The notes beneath the pieces were generated by a model. That model worked only from the letters and a program-made list of their open reading frames with translations, was not told the origin of the DNA and made no database searches. The translations under genes and the position numbers were made by a program. A stretch of 13,572 bases of DNA from Acidobacteriaceae bacterium (GTDB taxonomy: Bacteria > Acidobacteriota > Terriglobia > Terriglobales > Acidobacteriaceae). The DNA is taken from positions 757 through 14,328 of the forward strand of contig PMGP01000142.1 in assembly GCA_003156235.1 (NCBI GenBank), written 5' to 3'. Positions 5,879 to 12,997 of this stretch are shown in pieces. The first letter of the stretch is position 1. Each line of letters opens with the position of its first letter.

Positions 5879-7315
5879 TTGATTTTTTTCATTGATTCAA
5901 GCAACAACTCGATTCACTGCATAGCCCGCGCGCTGGCGCTGGCGGGGCTGCTTCAGTGCGGGCTGGGGGCGCAGACATTGCCTAGTCTATCCAGTAGTTC
6001 GTCCGCGCCGACCGCGCAGAGTTTCCAGGGCAGCGTGGCTACGGGCGAGGTTTCAGCGCAACCGGTTTCTCTCACGCTGGACGAGGCTATTCAGAGAGGA
6101 TTGAAGACCAACCTGGGGGTAATCCTGAGCGGCGCGCAGACGGCTGCGGCACGCGGAGAGCGGCTGAGCCAGTTGCAGGCGCTGCTGCCTTCGGTTGACG
6201 GCAGCCTGAAGGAAACCGTGATGCAGGTAGACCTGCCCGCCGAGGGGATGCGCATTCCGGGCTTTCCCAAGATCCTCGGGCCGTTTGGATTTACCGACCT
6301 GAGAGCCTCTCTGACGTGGTCTCTGATCGATGTGGCTTCGCTACGCAACTATCTGGCGGCGCGGCACAACTTTGCCGCCGCGCAATTATCGGCTGAGGAC
6401 GCGCGCGATCTGGTAATGCTGGTCGCGGGCAACGCCTACCTGCTGGCGCTGGCCGATGAGACCGAGGTGAGCAGCGTGGAAGCGCAGGCGGCCACGGCCA
6501 AAGTTTCGCTTGACCAGGCGGTTGACAACCATCAAGCCGGTACCGCGCCTTTGCTGGACGAATTGCGCGCCCGCGTGGATTCGCAATCGCTGGAGCAGCA
6601 ATTGATTGTGGCGCGGAACGCTCTGGAAAAAGACAAGCTGGCGCTGGCGCGGGTGATTGGGCTGCCGTTGGAGCAGAGCTTCACGCTGGCCGACAAGGCG
6701 CCCTACGCGGTCTTCGATCAGATTGACGTGGAAGCGGCGATTCACGAGGCACACGCTAACCGCAAGGACTTGGCGGCGATGGTGGAGCAGGTCAAGGCGG
6801 CTGAGCAGCAGCGCAAGGCGGCCACGGCCGACCGGTTGCCGACGCTCACATTCAATGGCGACTACGGCGACATCGGCACGACCTTGTCGCATTCGCACGG
6901 CACGGGCGACGCTACGGGTAATCTCAGCGTTCCGCTATTCAGGGAATACGGACTGCGCGGCGAGGCGCAGGTGGCGCAGGCGCAACTGGATACGGCGCGG
7001 GCTCAGTTGAGCGACAAAAACGCGCAGGTGGACGCCGATGTGCGCGACGCGCTGCTGGACATTGCCTCGGCGCAGAAGCAGGTTGAGGTGGCCAGATCTT
7101 CGGTTGAATTGGCCAGTGAGGCGCTCAGCGAGGCGCAGCAGCGCTATGCGAACGGAGTCAGCGATAATCTGGCCGTGAGCCAGGCGCAACAGTCGGTGGC
7201 CCAGGCCAACGATCAATACGTGAGCAGCCTCTACCGGCACAACGTGGCCAAGCTCAGTTTGGCTCGTGCAATGGGAGCAGGCGAGGACTACAGGAAATTT
7301 TTAGGAGGAAGGTAG
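5879..7315 (+). CDS. TolC-family outer-membrane efflux channel
   Basis: The 478-residue protein has a hydrophobic N-terminal export segment (RALALAGLLQCGLGAQ, about 17-32), then a low-complexity Ser stretch. Two OEP repeats follow, marked by LTLDEAIQRGLKTNLGV near 65-81 and long Ala/Gln-rich helices ending AQQSVAQANDQYVSSLYRHN and AKLSLARAMG. Such proteins trimerise into a beta-barrel with a periplasmic alpha-tunnel that docks onto an adaptor. The adaptor gene follows after two bases. The start is a TTG at 5879, the first start-type codon after an in-frame stop at 5828; GAGAG (5864-5868) is a weak ribosome-binding site, so a non-standard or later start cannot be excluded. The Cys in LLQC is not a good lipobox. 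Confidence 0.88.
   Translation: MIFFIDSSNNSIHCIARALALAGLLQCGLGAQTLPSLSSSSSAPTAQSFQGSVATGEVSAQPVSLTLDEAIQRGLKTNLGVILSGAQTAAARGERLSQLQALLPSVDGSLKETVMQVDLPAEGMRIPGFPKILGPFGFTDLRASLTWSLIDVASLRNYLAARHNFAAAQLSAEDARDLVMLVAGNAYLLALADETEVSSVEAQAATAKVSLDQAVDNHQAGTAPLLDELRARVDSQSLEQQLIVARNALEKDKLALARVIGLPLEQSFTLADKAPYAVFDQIDVEAAIHEAHANRKDLAAMVEQVKAAEQQRKAATADRLPTLTFNGDYGDIGTTLSHSHGTGDATGNLSVPLFREYGLRGEAQVAQAQLDTARAQLSDKNAQVDADVRDALLDIASAQKQVEVARSSVELASEALSEAQQRYANGVSDNLAVSQAQQSVAQANDQYVSSLYRHNVAKLSLARAMGAGEDYRKFLGGR
7303..7312 (+). promoter_or_regulatory. Strong Shine-Dalgarno deciding a GTG start
   Basis: AGGAGGAAGG overlaps the end of the channel gene, 5 nt before GTG 7318. It supports GTG as the start of the adaptor and translational coupling across the stop at 7313-7315. 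Confidence 0.85.
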
Positions 7316-7317
7316 AC

Positions 7318-8505
7318 GTGGCGGATAATATTCCAACACCGGAGCCAATCGAGCAGGACCCAGAGATGGAGGGCGCGCAGCGGCAAACGCGCCGCAGAGT
7401 CATCGTGGTTGTCGTAGTGGCGATTCTTGCGCTGGTGGCCGCCGGAATCTGGTGGCGCTCCACTTATAGCGAAAGCACCGACGACGCGCAGGTCAACGGG
7501 CACCTGATTCAGGTGAGCGCGCGCGTCGCAGGCCAGGTGGCCAAGGTCTACGTGGATGAGAACCAGGTGGTGAAGGCGGGCGACGTGATTGCGGAACTGG
7601 ACCCCAGCGATTATAAAGTCGCGGTGGAGAACGCCGAAGCGGCTCTGGCCAGCGCGCAGGCCAACGCAGCGGCGGCCAGCGTGAATGTGCCCATCACCGC
7701 GGTGAACACGGGCAGCAATCTGAGTTCAGCGGACTCCAATGTGAGCGGCTCGCACGCCGCCGTGGAACAAGCGCAGCAGCAACTGGAGGCCGCGAAGGCC
7801 AACAACATCAAAGCCCAGGCCGATCTGGAGCGCTACAGGCCTCTGGTTGTGAAAGACGTAATCAGCAAGCAGCAGTTTGACGCCGCGGTGGCCGCCGCCG
7901 ACGCCGCCCGGCACTCCGAGCAGGCTGCAAGAGACGGCGTGAAGGTGGCCCGCGAGCGCGAGGCCCAGGCCCAGGCGGGATTGAAGTTCGCGCAGACCGC
8001 TCCGCAGCAGGTGGCCGCGCAGAGCGCCCGCGCGCGGCAAGCGCAGGCGCAGGTGGAGCAGGCGCAGGCGCAACTGGACATGGCCCAACTCAATCTGAGC
8101 TACACAAAAATCGTGGCTCCGACGGCGGGCATCATCACGCGCAAGAGCGTGGAGATCAACCAGAATGTTGCGCCGGGGCAGAATCTGACGATGCTGGTTT
8201 CTCTGGAAGGCTTGTGGGTGACGGCCAACTTCAAGGAGACGCAACTGCGGCACATGTTCGCAGGGCAGGCTGTGGGGATCGAGGTGGACTCGACGGACAA
8301 AACTTATCACGGCAAGGTGACGCAGATTGGCGGCGCGACGGGCTCGGTGCTTTCGCTCTTTCCGCCGGAAAACGCGACGGGAAACTACGTCAAAGTCGTG
8401 CAGCGGGTTCCGGTGCGCATCGATTTCACGGATTTGGCGAACGAGGACCCGAATCACGAATTGCGGCCGGGGCTGTCCGTGGAGCCGAAGGTGAAGGTGA
8501 AGTGA
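7318..8505 (+). CDS. EmrA/HlyD-family membrane-fusion adaptor
   Basis: The 395-residue protein has a cytoplasmic N-terminus, one transmembrane helix (28-46, valine-rich and ending IWW) and then the EmrA-type sequence STDDAQVNGH at 53-62. The first lipoyl half (VSARVAGQVAKVYVDENQVV) is followed by a long Ala/Gln coiled-coil hairpin, the second lipoyl half (YTKIVAPTAGIITRKSVEIN) and a beta-barrel with FKETQLRHMFAGQ. EmrA proteins connect a 14-TM MFS pump (EmrB) to a TolC channel and export hydrophobic compounds. The channel is encoded immediately upstream. No pump gene follows: a good terminator closes the operon. Translation starts at GTG 7318 behind AGGAGGAAGG. Confidence 0.9.
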   Translation: MADNIPTPEPIEQDPEMEGAQRQTRRRVIVVVVVAILALVAAGIWWRSTYSESTDDAQVNGHLIQVSARVAGQVAKVYVDENQVVKAGDVIAELDPSDYKVAVENAEAALASAQANAAAASVNVPITAVNTGSNLSSADSNVSGSHAAVEQAQQQLEAAKANNIKAQADLERYRPLVVKDVISKQQFDAAVAAADAARHSEQAARDGVKVAREREAQAQAGLKFAQTAPQQVAAQSARARQAQAQVEQAQAQLDMAQLNLSYTKIVAPTAGIITRKSVEINQNVAPGQNLTMLVSLEGLWVTANFKETQLRHMFAGQAVGIEVDSTDKTYHGKVTQIGGATGSVLSLFPPENATGNYVKVVQRVPVRIDFTDLANEDPNHELRPGLSVEPKVKVK

Positions 8506-8514
8506 GAAAAACAG

Positions 8515-8547
8515 CTTTCAGCTTCTAGCTGCTAGCTTTTAGCTTTT
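8515..8547. repeat. Low-complexity AGCTT/TAGCT repeat
   Basis: Iterated AGCTT- and CTAGCTTTTAGC-like words (for example CAGCTTCTAGCTGCTAGC) begin 10 bases after the adaptor stop. A related GCTTCTAGCTTTTA occurs at 5528-5541. Both copies lie after a gene end, next to a hairpin. Confidence 0.5.
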
Positions 8548-8551
8548 TTGC

Positions 8552-8590
8552 CCCCGGCCTTGAAACCAAGGCTGGGGACTTTTGTTTTTG
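8552..8590 (+). terminator. Intrinsic terminator of the channel/adaptor operon
   Basis: CCCCGGCCTTG (8552-8562) pairs with CAAGGCTGGGG (8567-8577) through 11 bp including one G-U wobble, around an AAAC loop. It is followed by ACTTTTGTTTTTG. This GC-rich stem plus T-rich tail is the clearest intrinsic terminator in the window. Confidence 0.8.
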
Positions 8591-8678
8591 GGCAGCATGG
8601 GGCGCCTCCTCTGCGAGGGAGTGCCAAAGACCTGTAGCTAGTAACAGTTCTACCGTATAGACTGCTTGCAGCACATCC

Positions 8679-9350
8679 ATGAAAGACTCGATACACGTCT
8701 CGAAGGAGAACTACCTCAAAGCCATTCTGGAAGCGGAAGCCGAGGGGCGCGAGGTGATTCCGGTACTGTTGGCCCACTGGCTTGAGGTTTCAGCGCCAGC
8801 GGTGACCATGGCGCTCAAGCGGCTCAAGCGCGACGGCTTTGTCGAGGTGGGCGCGGACGGCATTGTGCGGCTAACTGCGGCGGGCCGCGAGATAGCCTAT
8901 CGCACCGCCTTGCGCCACCACCTGATCGAGCGCATGTTGAGCGAGATCTTCGGCATGGAATGGCACGAGATTCACGAGGAGGCTGAGCGGCTGGAACATG
9001 CCGTCTCTCCAGCCTTTGAAACCAAGCTCAAGGAAAAGCTGGGCGAATGCGGTGCCTGTCCGCACGGCAACCTTGTGCTGCCGGAGAGTCCGGCCGAGCG
9101 CAAGAAACGCGGCGAGACACCGCTTTCAGAGGCCAGCGAGGGCTGGCGCTACACAGTGGTCAGTCTCTTTGAGCGCGACCCCAAACTGTTGCTTTTTCTG
9201 CACGGTGCGGGCATTGGCCCCGGCCAAAGTATGCTTGTGATCAGTCGTAATTACGACCAAACCATTTCGATTGAATTACCTGCGGGGATTTCCATCCTGA
9301 GTCGCCCGGCTGCGGAGGCGGTCTGGCTCCGACCTGAACTTCTGGGATAA
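8679..9350 (+). CDS. DtxR/MntR-family metal-dependent transcriptional repressor
   Basis: The 223-residue protein has the DtxR domain order. A winged helix-turn-helix covers residues 1-70 (SKENYLKAILEAEAEG, recognition helix around SAPAVTMALKRLKRDGFVEV). The metal-binding/dimerisation domain spans about 71-145 (HHLIERMLSEIFGMEWHEIHEEAERLEH) and includes GECGACPHGN (Cys124, Cys127, His129). A C-terminal FeoA/SH3-like domain lies at about 155-223. Classic MntR lacks that last domain, so the architecture is closer to DtxR/IdeR/TroR. Position just upstream of mntH nevertheless suggests Mn2+ (or Fe2+) sensing and repression of the transporter. ATG 8679 lacks a Shine-Dalgarno; a TATAGA at 8656-8661 could be a -10 box with a short leader. 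Confidence 0.9.
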   Translation: MKDSIHVSKENYLKAILEAEAEGREVIPVLLAHWLEVSAPAVTMALKRLKRDGFVEVGADGIVRLTAAGREIAYRTALRHHLIERMLSEIFGMEWHEIHEEAERLEHAVSPAFETKLKEKLGECGACPHGNLVLPESPAERKKRGETPLSEASEGWRYTVVSLFERDPKLLLFLHGAGIGPGQSMLVISRNYDQTISIELPAGISILSRPAAEAVWLRPELLG

Positions 9351-9351
9351 T

Positions 9352-9399
9352 TAAAAATAAGAAAAGATGTTAACTATGGTTAACTAGGTGTGGCATACT
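9352..9399 (+). promoter_or_regulatory. mntH promoter with candidate metal-repressor operator
   Basis: GTTAAC (9369-9374), TATG, GTTAAC (9379-9384) form a 16-bp near-perfect dyad in the 56-base gap between repressor and transporter. TTAACT (9370-9375) as -35 and CATACT (9394-9399) as -10, each 4 of 6 with an 18-base spacer, place the dyad over the -35 box, a standard repressor position. An A/T-rich stretch (9352-9368) upstream could act as an UP element. The -10 is only 7 nt from ATG 9407, implying little or no leader. Confidence 0.55.
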
Positions 9400-9406
9400 C
9401 TCTTGT

Positions 9407-10762
9407 ATGAGCCTGACTGACTTTACCCCATTGCCGGCAATTCCCGGTCTTGCGCCGGGACCCGAGCACCTGGTGCCCTCGCTGCCGGAGGTTCATGCGA
9501 CGGTGGGGGTTTCGCGCTCGCCGAATTATTGGCGGCGGCTGCTGGGTTTTCTCGGTCCCGGGTTTCTGATCTCGGTGGGCTACATGGACCCCGGCAACTG
9601 GGCTACGGACATTGCCGGCGGATCGCGCTTCGGGTACACGCTGCTGTTCGTCATCATGGCCAGTAACTTGATGGCCATTCTGCTGCAAAGCCTCTCGCTC
9701 AAGCTGGGCATTGCCACGGAGCGCGACCTGGCGCAGATGTGCCACCAGAGCTACGGCCCCAGGGTGAGCTATGCACTGTGGATCGGCGCGGAGATCGCCA
9801 TCGCCGCCTGCGATCTGGCCGAGGTGATCGGCTCGGCCATCGCCCTGAACCTGCTCTTCCACATTCCGCTCTTCTATGGCGTGCTGATTACCGGGACGGA
9901 CGTGCTGCTGATTCTGCTTTTGCAGCGCTGGGGCTTCCGCTACATCGAGGCGCTGGTGATCGCGCTGATCGCCACGATTTCGGGGCTGTTTCTGGTGCAG
10001 GTTCTGCTCTCCCATCCGAATCATTGGCTGGCGCTGAAAAGTTTCTTCATTCCCTCGGCCTCCATCGTCACCAACCCCGACATGCTGTACATCGCGATTG
10101 GGATTTTGGGCGCGACGGTGATGCCGCACAATTTATACCTGCACTCCTCGATTGTGCAGAGCCGCAAATACGAGCGCACGCCGGCGGGCAAGCGCGAGGC
10201 CATTCAAATGGCCAACATCGACTCCGCGCTGGCGCTGACCGTAGCGCTGTTTGTGAATGCGGCCATTCTGATCGTGGCGGCGGCGGTCTTCAATCGCAGC
10301 GGCCACTATGATGTAGCGGCGATTCAGGACGCTTACAAGCTGCTCAGCCCAATCATCGGCGTGACCGGTGCGAGCACGCTGTTTGCCATTGCGCTGCTGG
10401 CCAGCGGACAAAATTCGTCGATTACGGGCACACTGGCCGGGCAGGTGGTGATGGAGGGATTTATTCACCTCAAGCTGTCGCCCTGGCTGCGGCGGCTGAT
10501 CACGCGCTCGCTGGCCATCATTCCCACCATCATCGTGGTCGCGGTCACCGGCGAGCAGGGCACGGAAAAACTGCTCATCCTGAGCCAGGTGATTCTCTCG
10601 CTGCAACTGAGCTTTGCCGTGGTGCCGCTGGTGCTATTTACCGGCAGCCGCAAGAAGATGGGCGAGTTTGTGAACGCACCCTGGCTGCAAGGGCTGGCGT
10701 GGATTGTCGCCGTGCTGATTGCCGGATTGAACGGCTGGCTGCTGGTGCTGATGGCGAGGTGA
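9407..10762 (+). CDS. mntH: Nramp-family divalent metal (Mn2+/Fe2+) transporter MntH
   Basis: The 451-residue polytopic inner-membrane protein carries both Nramp signatures: DPGN at 61-64 in TM1 and MPHN at 239-242 in TM6. These form the metal-binding site of these proton-coupled Mn2+/Fe2+ importers. Hydrophobic segments are consistent with about 11 membrane helices, with TM10-TM11 at the C-terminus (LAWIVAVLIAGLNGWLLVL). An N-terminal extension of about 45 mostly polar, proline-rich residues precedes TM1, longer than in E. coli MntH. The gene follows a DtxR-family repressor in the same direction but seems to have its own promoter in the 56-base gap. ATG 9407 has no Shine-Dalgarno. An inverted repeat begins 4 bases after the stop. 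Confidence 0.95.
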   Translation: MSLTDFTPLPAIPGLAPGPEHLVPSLPEVHATVGVSRSPNYWRRLLGFLGPGFLISVGYMDPGNWATDIAGGSRFGYTLLFVIMASNLMAILLQSLSLKLGIATERDLAQMCHQSYGPRVSYALWIGAEIAIAACDLAEVIGSAIALNLLFHIPLFYGVLITGTDVLLILLLQRWGFRYIEALVIALIATISGLFLVQVLLSHPNHWLALKSFFIPSASIVTNPDMLYIAIGILGATVMPHNLYLHSSIVQSRKYERTPAGKREAIQMANIDSALALTVALFVNAAILIVAAAVFNRSGHYDVAAIQDAYKLLSPIIGVTGASTLFAIALLASGQNSSITGTLAGQVVMEGFIHLKLSPWLRRLITRSLAIIPTIIVVAVTGEQGTEKLLILSQVILSLQLSFAVVPLVLFTGSRKKMGEFVNAPWLQGLAWIVAVLIAGLNGWLLVLMAR

Positions 10763-10765
10763 TGC

Positions 10766-10849
10766 CAGTTGTCAGTTCTCAGTTCTCAGTTTTCAGTTCT
10801 CGGAAATCGGGCATTTTACTGACAACTGAGAACTGAGAACTGACAACTG
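10766..10849. repeat. Perfect 26-bp inverted repeat built from CAGTTCT units
   Basis: The left arm (10766-10791) and right arm (10824-10849) are exact reverse complements over 26 bp. Each is made of iterated GTCAGTT/CTCAGTT words such as CAGTTGTCAGTTCTCAG. The 32-nt loop contains a further TTCAGTTCTC. It fills nearly the whole 102-base gap between mntH and nnr and could act as a transcript end (no T-run) or as an mRNA-stabilising hairpin. The composition and arrangement are those of a dispersed palindromic element. Confidence 0.85.
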
Positions 10850-10864
10850 TCGTACACTGTCGCC

Positions 10865-12502
10865 ATGCACATTCTTTCCGCAGCCGAGATGCAGGTCTGC
10901 GACCGCTTGACCAGCGAGCGGTTCGGAGTGGCGTCGCTGGAGTTGATGCGGGCGGCGTCGGGGGCGGTGGCGGCCTTTGCGCGGGAGCAGTTTCCGGCTG
11001 CAAGGCGGGTGACGGTACTCTGCGGTCGCGGCAACAACGGCGGCGACGGCATGATGGCCGCGCGGCTGCTGGCCGAGGCCGGGCTGGAGGTGACCACTCT
11101 GCTGCTGGGCGCGCCAGATGAGTTAAAGGGCGATGCGGCGGAGGCTTGGCGCGAGTTGACGAGCCCGGCGCACGGGCTTGTCCAGATCATAGCGACGGCC
11201 GAGGAGCTGGTCCGGCACAACAGCGCGCTGGAAGCTGATCTGATTCTCGACGCCGTGGTGGGCACCGGTTTCAAACCGCCGCTGAAGGGGCTGGCGCTGG
11301 CTGCGCTCAAGTGGATCGAGGGCAGCAAAGCGCCGATTCTTGCAGTCGATCTGCCTTCCGGCTGGCCGGCTGACGAGACTGCCTCGATGGTGGCAGGGCC
11401 GGTCTTTCCCGCCGATGCGGTGATTACGTTCACAGCGCCCAAGCCGGCGCACGTCTTTGGGCAGTTGACGCGGCATTGGTCGCAGCCCATTGTGGTGGCG
11501 CCCATCGGCTCGCCGCAGGAGGCGATGGTCTCGGCGCTGAATTTGGAGTGGGCCGGCTCGGCGCTGGCGCTCACGCAGACGCCGCGAAAAGCTGCGGCCA
11601 ACAAAGGCAACTTTGGGCACGTGCTGGTGGTTGGAGGGACGCTGGGAACGGCAGGGGGCAAGTCCGGCGCGCCGGCCATGACGGCTCTGGGCGCGTTGCG
11701 GGCCGGGGCCGGCCTCGTGACAGCGGCGGTTCCCGCTCCGGCGCTTGCGCTGGTGGCGGCGGTTGCGCCGGAGTTGATGACCTGGCCGCTGGCGGCGACT
11801 GCGGCAGGCTGCATTGCAGCAGAGAATCTAGCGCCGGAATTTATTTTCGCGCTCATGGCGGGCAAGACGGTGCTGGCCATCGGTCCCGGCATGGGGCAGA
11901 GTCCGGAGACGGTTAAATTCACCACCGGATTGCTCTCGGCCACCAGGATTCCGGCGGTGATTGACGCCGATGCGCTGAACATTCTGGTGGCGGAGCCGGT
12001 GTTGCTGACCAAGCTGGCGAAGGGACGGACGCTGGTGCTGACGCCGCATCCCGGCGAGATGGCGCGGCTGGCGGGGATTAACATTATCGAAATCCAGGCC
12101 AACCGGCTGGAAGTGGCGCGCAGTTTCGCCCAGCGCAACGGGGTGACGCTGGTGCTCAAGGGCGCGCGCACGCTCATTGCCCATCCCGATGGCCGCGTGG
12201 CCGTGAACACCACGGGCAATCCCGGCATGGCCAAAGGCGGCTCGGGCGACCTGCTCACCGGGCTGATTGCCGGATTGTTGGCGCAGTACCCTGATGAGCC
12301 GGCGAGGGCGGTGGAGGCGGCGGTTTATTTGCACGGGCTGGCCGCCGATTTGGCCGTGCGACGTGACGACGAACACACATTGTTGGCCACAGACAGTCTT
12401 CCTCATCTTGCACGTGCTTTTCGCTTTCACACTAGCGGTCAAACCGGGTATCTTTGGTTGCAGGGAGTGCGTGCAGCATCCCGACAAGAGGCCACGCCAT
12501 GA
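10865..12502 (+). CDS. nnr: Bifunctional NAD(P)H-hydrate epimerase / ADP-dependent NAD(P)H-hydrate dehydratase
   Basis: The 545-residue cytoplasmic enzyme repairs hydrated NAD(P)H. The N-terminal YjeF_N epimerase domain (about 1-225) has GRGNNGGDG at 54-62, VVGTGF and AVDLPSG at 160-166. It interconverts R- and S-NAD(P)HX. The C-terminal ribokinase-like dehydratase domain (about 240-520) has GPGMGQSPE, TPHPGEM around 393-399 and NTTGNPGMAKGGSGD at 448-462, where the final Asp is catalytic. It restores NAD(P)H using ADP. About 25 residues after the usual end form an unexplained tail (GQTGYLWLQGV). ATG 10865 has no Shine-Dalgarno; TACACT (10853-10858) is 6 nt upstream. The stop overlaps tsaE by ATGA, matching the widespread nnr-tsaE neighbourhood. 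Confidence 0.95.
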   Translation: MHILSAAEMQVCDRLTSERFGVASLELMRAASGAVAAFAREQFPAARRVTVLCGRGNNGGDGMMAARLLAEAGLEVTTLLLGAPDELKGDAAEAWRELTSPAHGLVQIIATAEELVRHNSALEADLILDAVVGTGFKPPLKGLALAALKWIEGSKAPILAVDLPSGWPADETASMVAGPVFPADAVITFTAPKPAHVFGQLTRHWSQPIVVAPIGSPQEAMVSALNLEWAGSALALTQTPRKAAANKGNFGHVLVVGGTLGTAGGKSGAPAMTALGALRAGAGLVTAAVPAPALALVAAVAPELMTWPLAATAAGCIAAENLAPEFIFALMAGKTVLAIGPGMGQSPETVKFTTGLLSATRIPAVIDADALNILVAEPVLLTKLAKGRTLVLTPHPGEMARLAGINIIEIQANRLEVARSFAQRNGVTLVLKGARTLIAHPDGRVAVNTTGNPGMAKGGSGDLLTGLIAGLLAQYPDEPARAVEAAVYLHGLAADLAVRRDDEHTLLATDSLPHLARAFRFHTSGQTGYLWLQGVRAASRQEATP

Positions 12503-12972
12503 GTGAAGCCGCCCCCGCCGCATTGGTTCTGAAGCACGAGTTCACCTCCACGAGCGGCGCGGAGACCATCGACGTGGGGCGCAAACTGGCCGGGCTGCTG
12601 GCGCCGCCGCAACTGCTGATTTTAAGAGGCGACCTGGGCACGGGCAAGACCACGTTGGTGAAGGGAATCGCGCAGGCTCTGGACGCCGCCGAGGCGGACG
12701 AGGTGACCAGCCCGACCTTCACGCTGCTGCACGAGTACGACGGCGCGAGGGAAGGCCAGCCGGTGAAGCTCTTTCACCTGGACGTTTATCGCTTGGAAGG
12801 CGAACGGCAACTGGAGACGCTGGGGCTGGATGAGTTGCTCACGCCGAACGCGCTGGTGCTGGTGGAGTGGGGCGAGAAGTTCAAAAGCATTCGCAAGAAA
12901 GCAACCGGCGAGATTGTGATTGCATCGGCCGGCGGCGATGCGCGCAAGATTATTGTGACGCTGAAAGAATAG
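12499..12972 (+). CDS. tsaE: tRNA threonylcarbamoyladenosine biosynthesis ATPase TsaE
   Basis: The 157-residue P-loop ATPase of the TsaBDE complex is needed for t6A37 modification of ANN-decoding tRNAs. Walker A is GDLGTGKTT at 44-52; switch segment TSPTFTLLHEY, then HLDVYRLEG with His93, Asp95 and Tyr97-Arg98, and Walker-B-region LVEWGEKF with Glu123-Trp124 follow in the family order. Length is typical. I chose ATG 12499, not the open frame from 12454, because it overlaps the nnr TGA by four bases and has AAGAGG (12486-12491) 7 nt upstream. Translational coupling to nnr is likely. Only 25 bases separate it from the convergent thymidine kinase. Confidence 0.95.
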   Translation: MSEAAPAALVLKHEFTSTSGAETIDVGRKLAGLLAPPQLLILRGDLGTGKTTLVKGIAQALDAAEADEVTSPTFTLLHEYDGAREGQPVKLFHLDVYRLEGERQLETLGLDELLTPNALVLVEWGEKFKSIRKKATGEIVIASAGGDARKIIVTLKE

Positions 12973-12997
12973 AGCAGAAGATAGCGGAGGCACCTGC

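Noticed and set aside
10816..12258. 480-codon minus-strand open frame antisense to nnr
   Set aside because: The plus strand encodes a complete two-domain Nnr with all motifs. The antisense translation is Ser/Ala/Pro-rich with no domain and results from high GC at third positions.
12454..12498. Extended N-terminus for TsaE
   Set aside because: It lies within nnr, and ATG 12499 has AAGAGG at good spacing and the ATGA overlap.
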